Assembly (NCBI RefSeq): GCF_004363725.1
Contig: NZ_SNZF01000022.1
Span: forward strand, 1 to 64,000
Origin: Aquamicrobium defluvii
GTDB lineage: Bacteria; Pseudomonadota; Alphaproteobacteria; Rhizobiales; Rhizobiaceae
Direction of reading: 5' to 3'
DNA: 64,000 nt
This document shows positions 38,565 to 49,953 of this stretch, piece by piece. Every line of letters starts with the position of its first letter. Position 1 is the stretch's first letter. The notes under the pieces were generated by a model. The model was not told the DNA's origin, searched no databases, and worked only from the letters and a program-made list of their open reading frames with translations. Both the position numbers and the translations under genes were made by a program.

Positions 38565-38633
38565 CGGGGCTGCCTCGCGGCAGTCTCCCTTGTTCGTCGG
38601 ACAAGGTTTAGCGTTCCGGTTTGCGCCATGCAA

Positions 38634-39299
38634 TCAGTCGCTGGTGCGACGTAACGCCAGTGCCGCGCCCAGCGGCCCGATCACGGCGAGGAACAGCGTC
38701 AGCGCGACGAGGATCAGGAAGGGCTGCAGGAAGGGGGCGGGGTCTTCCGTCGCGCCGTAGCTTGCCGAGACCCCGAAGATCAGCGCCGGAATGGTCAGCG
38801 GCAGGACGAGGATCGAGATGAGGAGGCCGCCGCGCGGCAGCGCCACGGCAACGGCTGCACCCGCAGCGCCGATGAAGGTGATGGCCGGCGTGCCGGCGAG
38901 CAGGGTGAGCGCCGTGGCTCCGATCGCCAGCGGCTCCATGTTCATGAAAAGGCCGAGCAGGGGTGCCGCGACCACCAGCGGCAGCACCGAGCCGGTCCAG
39001 TGGGCGAGGCATTTGACCAGTACGGTCAGCGCCAGCATGTGGCGGTCCGCCTCCAGCACCAGAAGGTCGAGCGAGCCGTCATCGCGGTCGGCCTGGAACA
39101 GCCGGTCGAGGCCGAGCAGCGATGCCAGCAGCGCGCCGATCCACAGGATCGCCGGGCCAATGCGCGAAAGCAGGTTGAGATCGGGTCCGACGCCAAAGGG
39201 GATGGTGGCAATCACGGCGAGGAAGAAGACGATGCCGGTCAGGGCGCCGCCGCCGACGCGCATGGAAAGGCGAAGGTCCCGCAGGAAGAGAGCTAGCAT
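38634..39299 (-). CDS. ccmB: Haem exporter membrane protein CcmB
   Basis: A 221-residue, six-helix membrane protein of full family length (start LALFLRDLRLSMRVGGG, then GPAILWIGALLASLLGLDRLFQADRDDGSLDLLVL, end [12 protein letters not shown]). It forms an ABC module with CcmA that frees haem-CcmE. Met at 39299 gives the usual N-terminus. It lies 69 bp after ccmA. Both ends are intact, so the loss of ccmC downstream did not damage it. Confidence 0.93.
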   Translation of the reverse strand: MLALFLRDLRLSMRVGGGALTGIVFFLAVIATIPFGVGPDLNLLSRIGPAILWIGALLASLLGLDRLFQADRDDGSLDLLVLEADRHMLALTVLVKCLAHWTGSVLPLVVAAPLLGLFMNMEPLAIGATALTLLAGTPAITFIGAAGAAVAVALPRGGLLISILVLPLTIPALIFGVSASYGATEDPAPFLQPFLILVALTLFLAVIGPLGAALALRRTSD

Positions 39300-39368
39300 G
39301 GGCCGTTGTTTCCCGCGGCGGGCCGCTGACATGCGGCGGCGGTCATGCCGGGCGCGGGGGCACAGTGT

Positions 39369-39983
39369 TCACCCATGAGGTCGCGTTCCCATATCCAGAG
39401 ACTTCACTCCCTCGATCCCGAGCGGCAGGTGTGTTGCGGCGACGATGATGCCACCTTCGTCGAGATGCTGGTCCATCATTTCGGCAAGCCGTTTCTCGGA
39501 TGCCTTGTCGAGGCCGGCGGTCGGTTCGTCAAGCAGCCAGACCGGCCGGCGGCTCACCAGCAGGCGGGCCAGTGCCGCGCGCCGCTTCTGGCCTGTGGAA
39601 AGATAGCCGAAGGGCAGGTGGCCGATATGCCCGAGGCCGACTTCCTCCAGCGCTTCGGCGATGGCGAGCGCCGGTTCGCCGGCAAAACGTTGCCAGAAAT
39701 CGAGGTTCTCGTTCACGGTCAGCGCGGTCTTCATGGCGTTGAGGTGGCCTATGTAATGGCAGGCCGAAGACGGTGTAGGCCATTTCTCGCCGCCGCCCTC
39801 GAAGCGCACCTTGCCTTCGGAGGCGGGAAGAAGGTCCGCGACCACCCGCAGCAGCGTGGACTTGCCCGAGCCGTTGGGGCCGGTGACGATCAGCGCTTCG
39901 CCATCTTCGAGAGCGAATTCCACATTGGCGAAAACGGTCTCTCCACCGCGTTCTCCCGCCAGATTTTCAGCTATCAGCCGCAT
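39369..39983 (-). CDS. ccmA: Cytochrome c maturation ATPase CcmA
   Basis: A 204-residue ABC ATPase. Walker A is [14 protein letters not shown], the family-specific GHLNAMKTALTVNENLDFW follows, then a degenerate signature YLSTGQKRRAALARLL and Walker B VWLLDEPTAGLD. It works with CcmB in system I cytochrome c biogenesis. It is divergent from acnA across 286 bp that hold an Irr-type box. Confidence 0.95.
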   Translation of the reverse strand: MRLIAENLAGERGGETVFANVEFALEDGEALIVTGPNGSGKSTLLRVVADLLPASEGKVRFEGGGEKWPTPSSACHYIGHLNAMKTALTVNENLDFWQRFAGEPALAIAEALEEVGLGHIGHLPFGYLSTGQKRRAALARLLVSRRPVWLLDEPTAGLDKASEKRLAEMMDQHLDEGGIIVAATHLPLGIEGVKSLDMGTRPHG

Positions 39984-40049
39984 TGGTCCTCTCTACCCGC
40001 AGAGCGTGTGGGCGCACCCTCATGGTGCGTCAAAATTGCCCAAACACCG

Positions 40050-40066
40050 TCTAGAACTATTCCAGG
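40050..40066. promoter_or_regulatory. Candidate Irr-binding ICE box between ccmA and acnA
   Basis: TCTAGAACTATTCCAGG matches the rhizobial ICE consensus TTTAGAAcnATTCTAAA at 12 of 16 defined positions, with a perfect core TAGAAC-T-ATTC. Irr is the haem-responsive iron regulator of Rhizobiales. Aconitase and haem-handling genes are logical targets. Confidence 0.5.
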
Positions 40067-40269
40067 ATATTCACTATATCCAGCTTACCAACCCCAGCGG
40101 TCGGGGAAGGCAAACCATATTGCGCCGAACCGGTGCGCGAGCCGCCTTGAACGGCCCGAGCGCTGGGAGCGGACAGCGGAAATGGCCGTACCCGCACCTT
40201 TGCGCGTGATGAGCATGCCATCGGAGTCCGTTCCCAATCAGGCTGAACGACTTTAGGATGGGATCGCAC

Positions 40270-42960
<2,691 letters not shown>

Positions 42961-42976
42961 TCCTGCTTCGGGCGGG

Positions 42977-43024
42977 GCATCGGACTGATCCGAAAACCGG
43001 AATCCGCTTTTCGGTTCCATGCTT
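42977..43024. repeat. Dispersed palindromic repeat after acnA
   Basis: CCGAAAA (42990-42996) pairs with TTTTCGG (43008-43014) around ACCGGAATCCG-type sequence, with outer GGCAT and ATGCT. It is similar in plan to the element at 18577-18630. Confidence 0.6.
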
Positions 43025-43034
43025 CGGCTGACAA

Positions 43035-43068
43035 TGAAAGGCCGCCGACTACAGCCGGCGGCCTTTCA
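43035..43068 (+). terminator. Terminator downstream of acnA
   Basis: A perfect 13-bp stem TGAAAGGCCGCCG / CGGCGGCCTTTCA with an 8-nt loop. The right arm itself contains TTT and is followed by CGTTTC. Confidence 0.75.
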
Positions 43069-43180
43069 CGTTTCATGAGGTTTTTCTCACCGCAACGTGA
43101 CTTTCCGTTGAGCGCCGCATCTGCCAAACAGGTCGGCAAACAAAACCCAGCCGGGGAAGCCGGCGGATTCGGAAATCGCC

Positions 43181-43969
43181 ATGCCAATCGGAACATCGCT
43201 GCGGCTTAGCCTCGTTGCGCTCGCGCTCGCGCTCGCGCTGTCGCTGGTCTGCGGGCGGGCCGTGGCGGCCGAAGCCTGGCTTTCGGTCGAGACACCGGCG
43301 GGCGTGGTGGAGCTGTTCACCAGCCAGGGCTGCAATTCCTGCCCGCCCGCCGACAGGTTCTTCGCGGAACTGGCCGGCAGGGACGATATCGTGGCGCTTG
43401 CCTACCATGTCGACTACTGGGACTATCTCGGCTGGCACGACACGCTGAGCAGCAAGGACAATACAGAGCGCCAATACGCCTACATGCGCGCCTTCGGCGG
43501 CCGTTCGATCTACACGCCCCAGGCGGTCATCAACGGCCGCGCCCATGTCAATGGCGCCAACCGCGCTGCGGTGACCGGCGCGCTTTCCATGCTGAAATCC
43601 TCCGGCAACGGCATGCTGGTGCCTATCCAGGTGGCGCGGGAAGGAGACGGCGTGATCATCGAGACCGGGGATGCCGATCCCGGCGTCGACCTGCCTGACA
43701 GCGCGCATGTGATTCTGGCCTATTTCGAACCGCCACAGACGGTGGAAATCGGGCGCGGCCGAAATCGCGGCCGGCAGATGACATACTGGAATGCGGTTTC
43801 GTCCATCCAGACCGCCGGCATGTGGCATGGCAAGGCGCAGCGCTACGAATTGCCGGCCAGCGAGGTGATGAAGAAGGGGGGATGCGCCGTCCTGCTGCAG
43901 TCGGTCGCCCGGGACGGCCTGCCCGGCCCGATCATCGGGGCGGCATTCGTCAACCGGACGAAACCGTAA
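43181..43969 (+). CDS. DUF1223 secreted thioredoxin-fold-like protein
   Basis: A 262-residue protein with a signal peptide (LRLSLVALALALALSLVCGRAVAAEA). The mature part starts with VELFTSQGCNSCPPADRFFAEL, whose CxxC is typical of DUF1223, then LAYHVDYWDYLGWHDTLSS and YTPQAVINGRAHVNG. The CxxC and the YTPQ cis-Pro-like motif resemble a thioredoxin fold, so a periplasmic redox role is possible but unproven. It lies downstream of acnA, a frequent neighbour in rhizobia, but beyond its terminator. Confidence 0.85.
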   Translation: MPIGTSLRLSLVALALALALSLVCGRAVAAEAWLSVETPAGVVELFTSQGCNSCPPADRFFAELAGRDDIVALAYHVDYWDYLGWHDTLSSKDNTERQYAYMRAFGGRSIYTPQAVINGRAHVNGANRAAVTGALSMLKSSGNGMLVPIQVAREGDGVIIETGDADPGVDLPDSAHVILAYFEPPQTVEIGRGRNRGRQMTYWNAVSSIQTAGMWHGKAQRYELPASEVMKKGGCAVLLQSVARDGLPGPIIGAAFVNRTKP

Positions 43970-44503
43970 AGCCGCAACGATTTGGGAATAGCGAAGGAGC
44001 GGAACCGCTCTTTGCATGCCGAGGTTGGTTCGATCCGACTCAGGCCCGTGGGCGGGGGGCTTGGGGGTTACGAGCCAGTGCCGGACCGAACCGTCTCAGG
44101 CAACGGGGGTAGACTCGTTTCACAATGGGGCGGGAGCGCGGATAAAAAATGGCAAAAATGTGGCGATGAATCACCAATTCCAACACGCGTTCACAAATGT
44201 AAGCTGCAGCCTACGCATCCCGATGACATCGGACCGAGAGGCGCAGGGCAGTTTGCGGCAAACAACGCGAGTGCCCGTACAAGCATGCACATCGCCATAA
44301 GATTCGCCCGAGCCGTTGCTGCCGGATGTCCGGCCTGCTCCCCCTGCTTCCTGTTTTGGCCTCATTTTTCGGACGTCAGGCGCGGCTCACGATGGCAAAA
44401 TGCTTCACGGAGTCGGACCGCGCCGGATAGCCGGCGTACTTGCAATTATTGCCGGAAAGGGCGAACCTGTCCGCGTGGCTGTTGCATTTGCAGGGATCTT
44501 GGC
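43970..44503. other. 534-bp intergenic region, possible structured RNA
   Basis: I see no convincing gene. The left part (about 44010-44130) is strongly structured: GGTTCGATCC (44027-44036) and GGACCGAACC (44083-44092) form an almost perfect stem around a G-rich centre, and GACTCAGGC is echoed by GTCTCAGGC. The right part is mixed sequence without a long open frame. A small RNA is possible; I could not match it to a known family. Confidence 0.35.
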
Positions 44504-44890
44504 ATGAGCGAAGGCGGCGCAGGCGCGGGAGAAGGAGACGCATCCGCAATACTTATCCCGCTCCACGAGGCGCGCCGCGAGCGCCTCGGCATGCCGGTGG
44601 CCTTCGACCGCCGGGAACTCGACCTGATCCTGCGGCTCTACGGGCGCATGGTGGCGGCCAATGAATGGAAAGATTACGCCATCGACCATCTGGAGGACCG
44701 GGCGATCTTCTCCGTCTACCGGCGCGCCAGCGAAGTGCCGCTGTTCCAGATCGTCAAGGACCCGAAGCTGGCGAAACGCCAGGGCGCTTTCTCGATTGTG
44801 GCCGCAGGCGGTCGCATCCTCAAGCGCGGGCACGAACTGGCGCGTGTCCTGAATATCTTCGACAGCACGCTGAAGCTGGTGAAGGCGTAA
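44504..44890 (+). CDS. DUF2794 family protein
   Basis: A 128-residue protein. A variable Gly/Ala-rich N-terminus is followed by the conserved PVAFDRRELDLILRLYGRMVAANEWKDYAIDHLEDRAIFSVYRRASEVPLFQIVKDP-type core, seen here from about residue 31 to 88. The family is restricted to alphaproteobacteria and has no known function. Met at 44504 is preceded by a CAGGGATC ribosome site. Confidence 0.83.
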   Translation: MSEGGAGAGEGDASAILIPLHEARRERLGMPVAFDRRELDLILRLYGRMVAANEWKDYAIDHLEDRAIFSVYRRASEVPLFQIVKDPKLAKRQGAFSIVAAGGRILKRGHELARVLNIFDSTLKLVKA

Positions 44891-44939
44891 CGTCCTCCAC
44901 TCTGGTGCGGCTTGCGCGTTGCGCGAGCCGGTGCGGGTC

Positions 44940-45497
44940 TCAGCCGTCCTTCAGGACCCTTTCCGGCCATGAACCGGGATCGGGCGGCCGGTTCGCCCCG
45001 CCATTCATTTCAAGCTGCATGAAGGCGGTGTCCAGCCAGCGTCCGTGTTTGTAACCGGAACCTTCGAGCATGCCTGTATGGCGGAAGCCCAGCTTCTCGT
45101 GCAGGCGCACGGAAGGGCTTTCCGGTGTGCCGTCGCCGATGACGGCGACGAACTGCCGGAAACCCAGCCCGCGTACCTCATCGATCAGTTTCCGCATCAG
45201 GGCCATGCCGATGCCGCGCCCCTTGGCTTCCGGAGCGACATAGATCGAATCCTCGACGATGAAGCGATAGGCCGGCCGGGCCCGGAAGGGGCCGGCATAG
45301 GCATAGCCGAGCACGGTTCCGGCGTCGTCCGCGGCGACCAGAAACGGGTAGCCTTTGGCCCGCAGGGCCTGGTAGCGGCTTTGCATTTCTGCGAGCGAGG
45401 GGGGCTCCAACTCATAGGTTGCGGTGCCGTTCAGCACGGCGTCGCGGTAGATTTCCGTGATGCGGGGAAGGTCGGCTTCGCTCGCCGCGCTTATCAT
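44940..45497 (-). CDS. GNAT family N-acetyltransferase (phosphinothricin acetyltransferase-like)
   Basis: A 185-residue GNAT protein. IYRDAVLNGTATYELEPPSLAEM near the N-terminus and EAKGRGIGMALMRKLIDEVRGLG (acetyl-CoA pyrophosphate loop Q/RxxGxG/A), then GFRHTGMLEGSGYKHGRWLDTAFMQLEM, are typical of the Pat/Bar-like subgroup that acetylates methionine sulfone/sulfoximine or phosphinothricin. The natural substrate is uncertain. Met at 45497 starts the domain. Confidence 0.85.
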   Translation of the reverse strand: MISAASEADLPRITEIYRDAVLNGTATYELEPPSLAEMQSRYQALRAKGYPFLVAADDAGTVLGYAYAGPFRARPAYRFIVEDSIYVAPEAKGRGIGMALMRKLIDEVRGLGFRQFVAVIGDGTPESPSVRLHEKLGFRHTGMLEGSGYKHGRWLDTAFMQLEMNGGANRPPDPGSWPERVLKDG

Positions 45498-45606
45498 GGA
45501 GTTCGGTCCGGAACTGTGGAGGCTGGCTGATTTTATATCGCCGCAAGTGGCCAAAAGAAAAGGGCGGCTGCAAGGCCGCCCTTCCATTTCATTCGTTCCG
45601 GCCGGT

Positions 45607-46386
45607 TCAGCGGCGGTCGCCCATGAACTGGAGCAGGAACATGAACAGGTTGATGAAGTCGAGATAGAGCGTCAGCGCGCCCATGATCGACTTGCGCCCG
45701 GCAACGTCGGCGTCGTCCGACTCGTAGTACATCTCCTTGATCTTCTGCGTGTCATAGGCGGTGAGGCCGGCGAAGATCAGAACGCCGATGGCCGAGACCG
45801 CGAAGGACAGGGCCGACGACTGAAGGAAGATGTTGATGACCATGGCGATGATCAGGCCGAACAGGCCCATGATCAGGAACGAGCCCATAGCCGTCAGGTC
45901 ACGCTTGGTGGTGTAGCCGTAGAGCGACAGCGCGCCGAAGGCGGCCGCCGTGGCGAAGAAGGTCTGGGTGATCGAAGCGCTGGTGTAGACCAGGAAGATC
46001 GACGACAGCGACAGGCCGACCAGGCCCGCATAGACCCAGAACGTGATCTGGGCGGCGCCAACGCTCATCGACTGCACGCGGAACGACAGGAAGAACACTG
46101 CCGCCAGCGGCGCCAGAATCACCACCCACCTGAGCGGCGAGGCGAAGATGGCGTAGCCGAAGGAGGTCAGCATCTGGCCGCTCGGCAGCGTGGCGACCGC
46201 TGCGGCCGGATTGTTGGTCGTGGCCAGCATGATCGTGGCGACGGCTGCGAGGCCGGTGATCAGGAGGCCAAGGCCCATCAGATTGTAGACGCGCAGCATG
46301 TAGGCGCGCAGGCCCTCATCGATGGCCATGTCGGCGCGGCCATACGGGGCCGTGCGCGTCTGGTAGTTGTGAAGGGGGTCAGCCAT
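45607..46386 (-). CDS. Bax inhibitor-1/YccA family membrane protein
   Basis: A 259-residue protein with seven hydrophobic helices after a short hydrophilic N-terminus. Family stretches are FLVYTSASITQTFFATAAAFGALSLYGYTTKRDLTAMG and the C-terminal AYDTQKIKEMYYE with LTLYLDFINLFMFLLQFMGDRR. Members include calcium-leak channels and FtsH modulators. Met at 46386 (MADPLHNYQ) gives a conserved rhizobial N-terminus. Confidence 0.93.
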   Translation of the reverse strand: MADPLHNYQTRTAPYGRADMAIDEGLRAYMLRVYNLMGLGLLITGLAAVATIMLATTNNPAAAVATLPSGQMLTSFGYAIFASPLRWVVILAPLAAVFFLSFRVQSMSVGAAQITFWVYAGLVGLSLSSIFLVYTSASITQTFFATAAAFGALSLYGYTTKRDLTAMGSFLIMGLFGLIIAMVINIFLQSSALSFAVSAIGVLIFAGLTAYDTQKIKEMYYESDDADVAGRKSIMGALTLYLDFINLFMFLLQFMGDRR

Positions 46387-46617
46387 TTCAGTCCTCTGTT
46401 GCTTCTTGCCCCGTCCGGGGTCGGGCGCGTGCCCAGGCGCCGCTGGCGGGGCCTCCAGCATGCCTGTCCGAAATATGAGGGTTATTCCAGCCCGGAACAA
46501 GCCCCGTAACGGCAGGAAATCGTTTGTGAGCTTGAAAAATCGCGCAATTTTGATGCCGGTGGCGGTGAAAATCAACGCGAATTAATCATGCGCACCGTGA
46601 AATTCCTGTTTTTCCCC

Positions 46618-49170
46618 TCACAGGTTGCGCAGTACAGGGGCTGCCTTGTGCCCCAGCACGCGCCATGTGCCGACAAGACCGATGCCGACGGTGAGCACCA
46701 GAGCCAGCATGATGGTTCCGAGCGCGACTTCGGCCGAGAATCGCGAGGGCAGGGTCATGATGCGGGTGACGACGTACCATGCCGCCACGCCTCCCGCCGC
46801 CAGTGCGAAAACGGCGGTGGCAAGGCCGAGCAGCATATATTCCAGCGCATAGGCGGAAATCAGCGTGCGCCGCGTCGCCCCCAGCGTCTTCAGCACCACC
46901 GCGTCGTGGATGCGGGCGCGGTTGCCGGCGGCGAGCGCGCCGGCCAGCACCAGAACCGACGAGATCAGCGCCACGCCGGCGGCGGCGCGGATCGCCGTGC
47001 CGAGCTCGCCGACGAGCTGGTTGGCGATATCGAGCGCATCCTTGACGCGCACCGTCGTCACCGCCGGGAAGGCGCGGGTGACGGCGTTGAGGATGCGGGC
47101 GTCGTCCGGGACCGTCGCCGTGTCGTCGGAAAGCGTCGCCAGCCAGCTATGCGGGGCGCCGGCGAAGGTGTTGGGCGAGAACACCATGACGAAATTGATG
47201 CCGAGCGTTTCCCACTGCACCTGACGGAAGTTGGCTATGCGCGCCGTGACGTTGCGGCCCAGCACGTTGACCGTGACCGTATCGCCTATGGAGAGGCCAA
47301 GTTCTTCCGCTTCCTTGGCCGAGAAGGAGACCAGCGGCTCGCCGGTATAATCCTGCGGCCACCAGCTTCCGCCGGTGAGCGAGGCGTTGCGCGGCTGCTC
47401 GGCCTCGTAGGTCAGGCCACGGTCGCCGCGCAGCACCCACGCGCCGGCGGGGGGAATGTCCAGCTCGCGCACATCGGTGCCGTTGAGGGCGATGACGCGG
47501 CCGCGCAGCATCGGAACCTTCACCAGCACGCCCTGCGGCGATTCCCGTGCGACCAGCGTTGAGAAGGCGTCGACATCGGCGGCCTGTATGTCGACGAAGA
47601 AGAAGTTCGGGGCCTTCTCCGGCAGGCTGTCGGAAATCTGGCGGCGCAGGTTGCCGTCGATCAGCGCCAGCGTGACCAGCAGCGTCAGCCCGAGTCCCAG
47701 CGCCAGAACCACGGAGGGGGTGAGCGCACCGGGCCGGTGGATGTTGCCGACCGCCAGCCGGAGCACCGTGGAATTGAGGCGCGGGGCTTTGCGCGCCAGC
47801 CATTGCACGAGGAGGGCCACCAGCCGCAGCACGAGGAACGACAGCACCGCCGCCCCGACGAAGGTCACGGCGATGCGGCGGTCGTGCGCCGTGAAGATCG
47901 CCAGCGCGGCCAGCGAAAGGGCGATGCCGACGGCCGTCGCGATATAGACGAGGCGGGGGCGGCCCCGGCCTTCGAAACCGAGTTCCCTAAACAGGGCGGT
48001 CGCGGGAACGTCGCGGGCGCGGCCGAGCGGCAGGATCGCGAAGGCGAGCGTGACGAGGATGCCGAATGTGGCGGCGAGCGCAAGCGCTGCCGGGTAGATG
48101 CCGGCTTCGGCCGGAACGGGAATGATCGCCTGCAACGCCCCGGACGCGGCGAAGGGCATGAGGACGGCCAGCACCAGCCCCGCGGCGATGCCGATCGCGG
48201 CGATCAGCAGGGTCTGCACCAGATAGACGGTGAAGACGAAGCCGCCCGAAGCGCCAAGGCTCTTGAAGGAGGCGATGACGCCGCGCTTGCCATCGAGATA
48301 GGCGCGCACCGCGTTGGCGACACCGACCCCGCCGACCACAAGCGAGGTGAGACCGACCAGCGTGAGGAACTGCGAGAAGCGTTCGATATTGGCCGACAGC
48401 GCCGGCGCGGCGTTGGAGCGGGTGCGGATCGACCAGCCGGCCTCGGGCAGCGCGGCGCGCGCCTGAGCCTCCACCCGTTCGAGGCGGGCGTCGCTGGCGC
48501 CGGGCTCCAGCCGCAGCTTGTAGGAGTGCTCGACCAGGCTGCCGGCAACGACGAGGCCCGAGGCGCGCAGGCCCTCCAGCGACACCAGCAGGCGCGGTGC
48601 GAAGCCGAAACCTTCAGAGACGGCATCCGGTTCGCTCACCAGTTCGGCCCGAAGCTCGAAGCTGGCATTGCCGAGCATGATCCGGTCGCCGATCTTCAGG
48701 CCGAGGCGTTCGAACAGCAGTTCGGGCGCGGCCGCGCCGAAGCTGCCGGTTTTTTCGCCAAACAATGCGTCGTGGCCGAGCGCCGGCTCCACCTCCAGCG
48801 CGCCATAGAGCGGATAGGCGTCGTCCACCGCCTTGACCTCGACCAGCGCCTGATCGGACCCGTCGGCCAGGCGCGCCATTGAGCGCATGCTGGCGCTGTG
48901 CGACACGTCGCCATTGGCGTGCAGGAAGGCGAGTTCCGCCTCGTCCGCCTCGCGCTGGTTGAGACGGAAGCGCAGATCGCCGCCGAGCAGGGGCTGGCCC
49001 TGTGCGGCCACGCCGTCGCCGATCGAGCGGGCGACCGAGTTGACGCCGCCGATGGCGGCGACGCCGAGCGCGATGCAGGCGAGGAAGATGGCGAAGCCGG
49101 ACAGGCCGCCGCGCATCTCGCGCAGCGCGAAACGGAAGGCAAGTGCAAGCTGGCGGGTCATTTTCCTCAT
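46618..49170 (-). CDS. ABC transporter permease, YbbP/FtsX-LolC type
   Basis: An 850-residue permease with two FtsX-like membrane halves. An N-terminal helix (about 20-45) precedes a large periplasmic part, followed by three helices near residues 270-395, more helices at about 405-500, a second periplasmic part, and a final three-helix FtsX block ending GTWRVLGHKAAPVLRNL. The layout matches YbbP. It overlaps the ATPase gene by 4 bp (ATGA). An internal start at 49161 is possible. Substrate unknown; family members act on envelope lipids or lipoproteins by mechanotransmission. Confidence 0.9.
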   Translation of the reverse strand: MRKMTRQLALAFRFALREMRGGLSGFAIFLACIALGVAAIGGVNSVARSIGDGVAAQGQPLLGGDLRFRLNQREADEAELAFLHANGDVSHSASMRSMARLADGSDQALVEVKAVDDAYPLYGALEVEPALGHDALFGEKTGSFGAAAPELLFERLGLKIGDRIMLGNASFELRAELVSEPDAVSEGFGFAPRLLVSLEGLRASGLVVAGSLVEHSYKLRLEPGASDARLERVEAQARAALPEAGWSIRTRSNAAPALSANIERFSQFLTLVGLTSLVVGGVGVANAVRAYLDGKRGVIASFKSLGASGGFVFTVYLVQTLLIAAIGIAAGLVLAVLMPFAASGALQAIIPVPAEAGIYPAALALAATFGILVTLAFAILPLGRARDVPATALFRELGFEGRGRPRLVYIATAVGIALSLAALAIFTAHDRRIAVTFVGAAVLSFLVLRLVALLVQWLARKAPRLNSTVLRLAVGNIHRPGALTPSVVLALGLGLTLLVTLALIDGNLRRQISDSLPEKAPNFFFVDIQAADVDAFSTLVARESPQGVLVKVPMLRGRVIALNGTDVRELDIPPAGAWVLRGDRGLTYEAEQPRNASLTGGSWWPQDYTGEPLVSFSAKEAEELGLSIGDTVTVNVLGRNVTARIANFRQVQWETLGINFVMVFSPNTFAGAPHSWLATLSDDTATVPDDARILNAVTRAFPAVTTVRVKDALDIANQLVGELGTAIRAAAGVALISSVLVLAGALAAGNRARIHDAVVLKTLGATRRTLISAYALEYMLLGLATAVFALAAGGVAAWYVVTRIMTLPSRFSAEVALGTIMLALVLTVGIGLVGTWRVLGHKAAPVLRNL

Positions 49171-49868
49171 GCGATGGCCGTTTCCACCAGCGTCGGTTCC
49201 GCCTCGATGCGACCCGAACGCATGGCGATGCGGCGCGAGCAGCGCGCGGCCAGCGACGGATCGTGGGTGACCAGCACCAGCGTCATGCCGCGCTCGGCCG
49301 CCTTGGAAAACAGAAGGTCCGCGATCTGCTTTCCCGTCGCCTGATCGAGGTTGCCGGTCGGCTCGTCGGCGATCAGGATCGGCGGGGCCGGGGCGAGCGC
49401 GCGGGCGATGGCCACACGCTGCTGCTCGCCGCCGGAAAGCGCGCCCGGATAGTGGGTCAGGCGTTCGCCGAGGCCCACCGCCACCAGTTCCTGTTCGGCC
49501 ACCCTGAAAGGCTCGGGATGGCCGGCCAGCTCCAGCGGGACAGCCACGTTCTCCAGCGCCGTCATGTTGGGAATGAGGTGGAAGGACTGGAACACGATGC
49601 CGATATTGCGGCCGCGGAAGGCGGCGATCTCGTCCTCGCTCCTGCCGTTCAGCGTCATGCCGGCGATGGTGACGCGGCCCGCGTCGACCCCTTCCAGCCC
49701 GGCCAGAACCATGAGCAGCGTGGATTTTCCCGAACCGGAAGGACCGACGATACCGGCAATCTCGCCCTGCCGTACAGTCAGGTCGATCCCTTTCAGCACG
49801 TGGACGGAGGATGCGCCTTCGCCCAGCGTCAGCGACACGTTTTCCAGTTCGATGACGGCTTTTGTCAA
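49167..49868 (-). CDS. ABC transporter ATP-binding protein, YbbA/LolD type
   Basis: A 233-residue ABC ATPase. Walker A is [19 protein letters not shown], the signature [19 protein letters not shown], and Walker [13 protein letters not shown], followed by the H-loop [27 protein letters not shown] is typical of the LolD/MacB/YbbA class. It pairs with the downstream permease (4-bp overlap), and the divergent neighbour is a TesA-like esterase, as with ybbA-ybbP and tesA in E. coli. Confidence 0.92.
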   Translation of the reverse strand: MTKAVIELENVSLTLGEGASSVHVLKGIDLTVRQGEIAGIVGPSGSGKSTLLMVLAGLEGVDAGRVTIAGMTLNGRSEDEIAAFRGRNIGIVFQSFHLIPNMTALENVAVPLELAGHPEPFRVAEQELVAVGLGERLTHYPGALSGGEQQRVAIARALAPAPPILIADEPTGNLDQATGKQIADLLFSKAAERGMTLVLVTHDPSLAARCSRRIAMRSGRIEAEPTLVETAIA

Positions 49869-49953
49869 AACGGATCGATCCTATATGGAGGGACGGGCGA
49901 AAGCCCGGATGCAGGCCAGTTGCGCAAACGTCAGCACATATGGGGGCAAAAGC

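Noticed and set aside
38467..38633. A frameshifted or decayed ccmC in the gap
   Set aside because: The gap is far too short for ccmC (about 750 bp), and none of its three frames on the minus strand shows a haem-handling WWD motif or helix remnants.
44021..44045. GGTTCGATCC as a tRNA T-loop
   Set aside because: No matching acceptor stem, anticodon arm or D arm lies at tRNA distance on either side.
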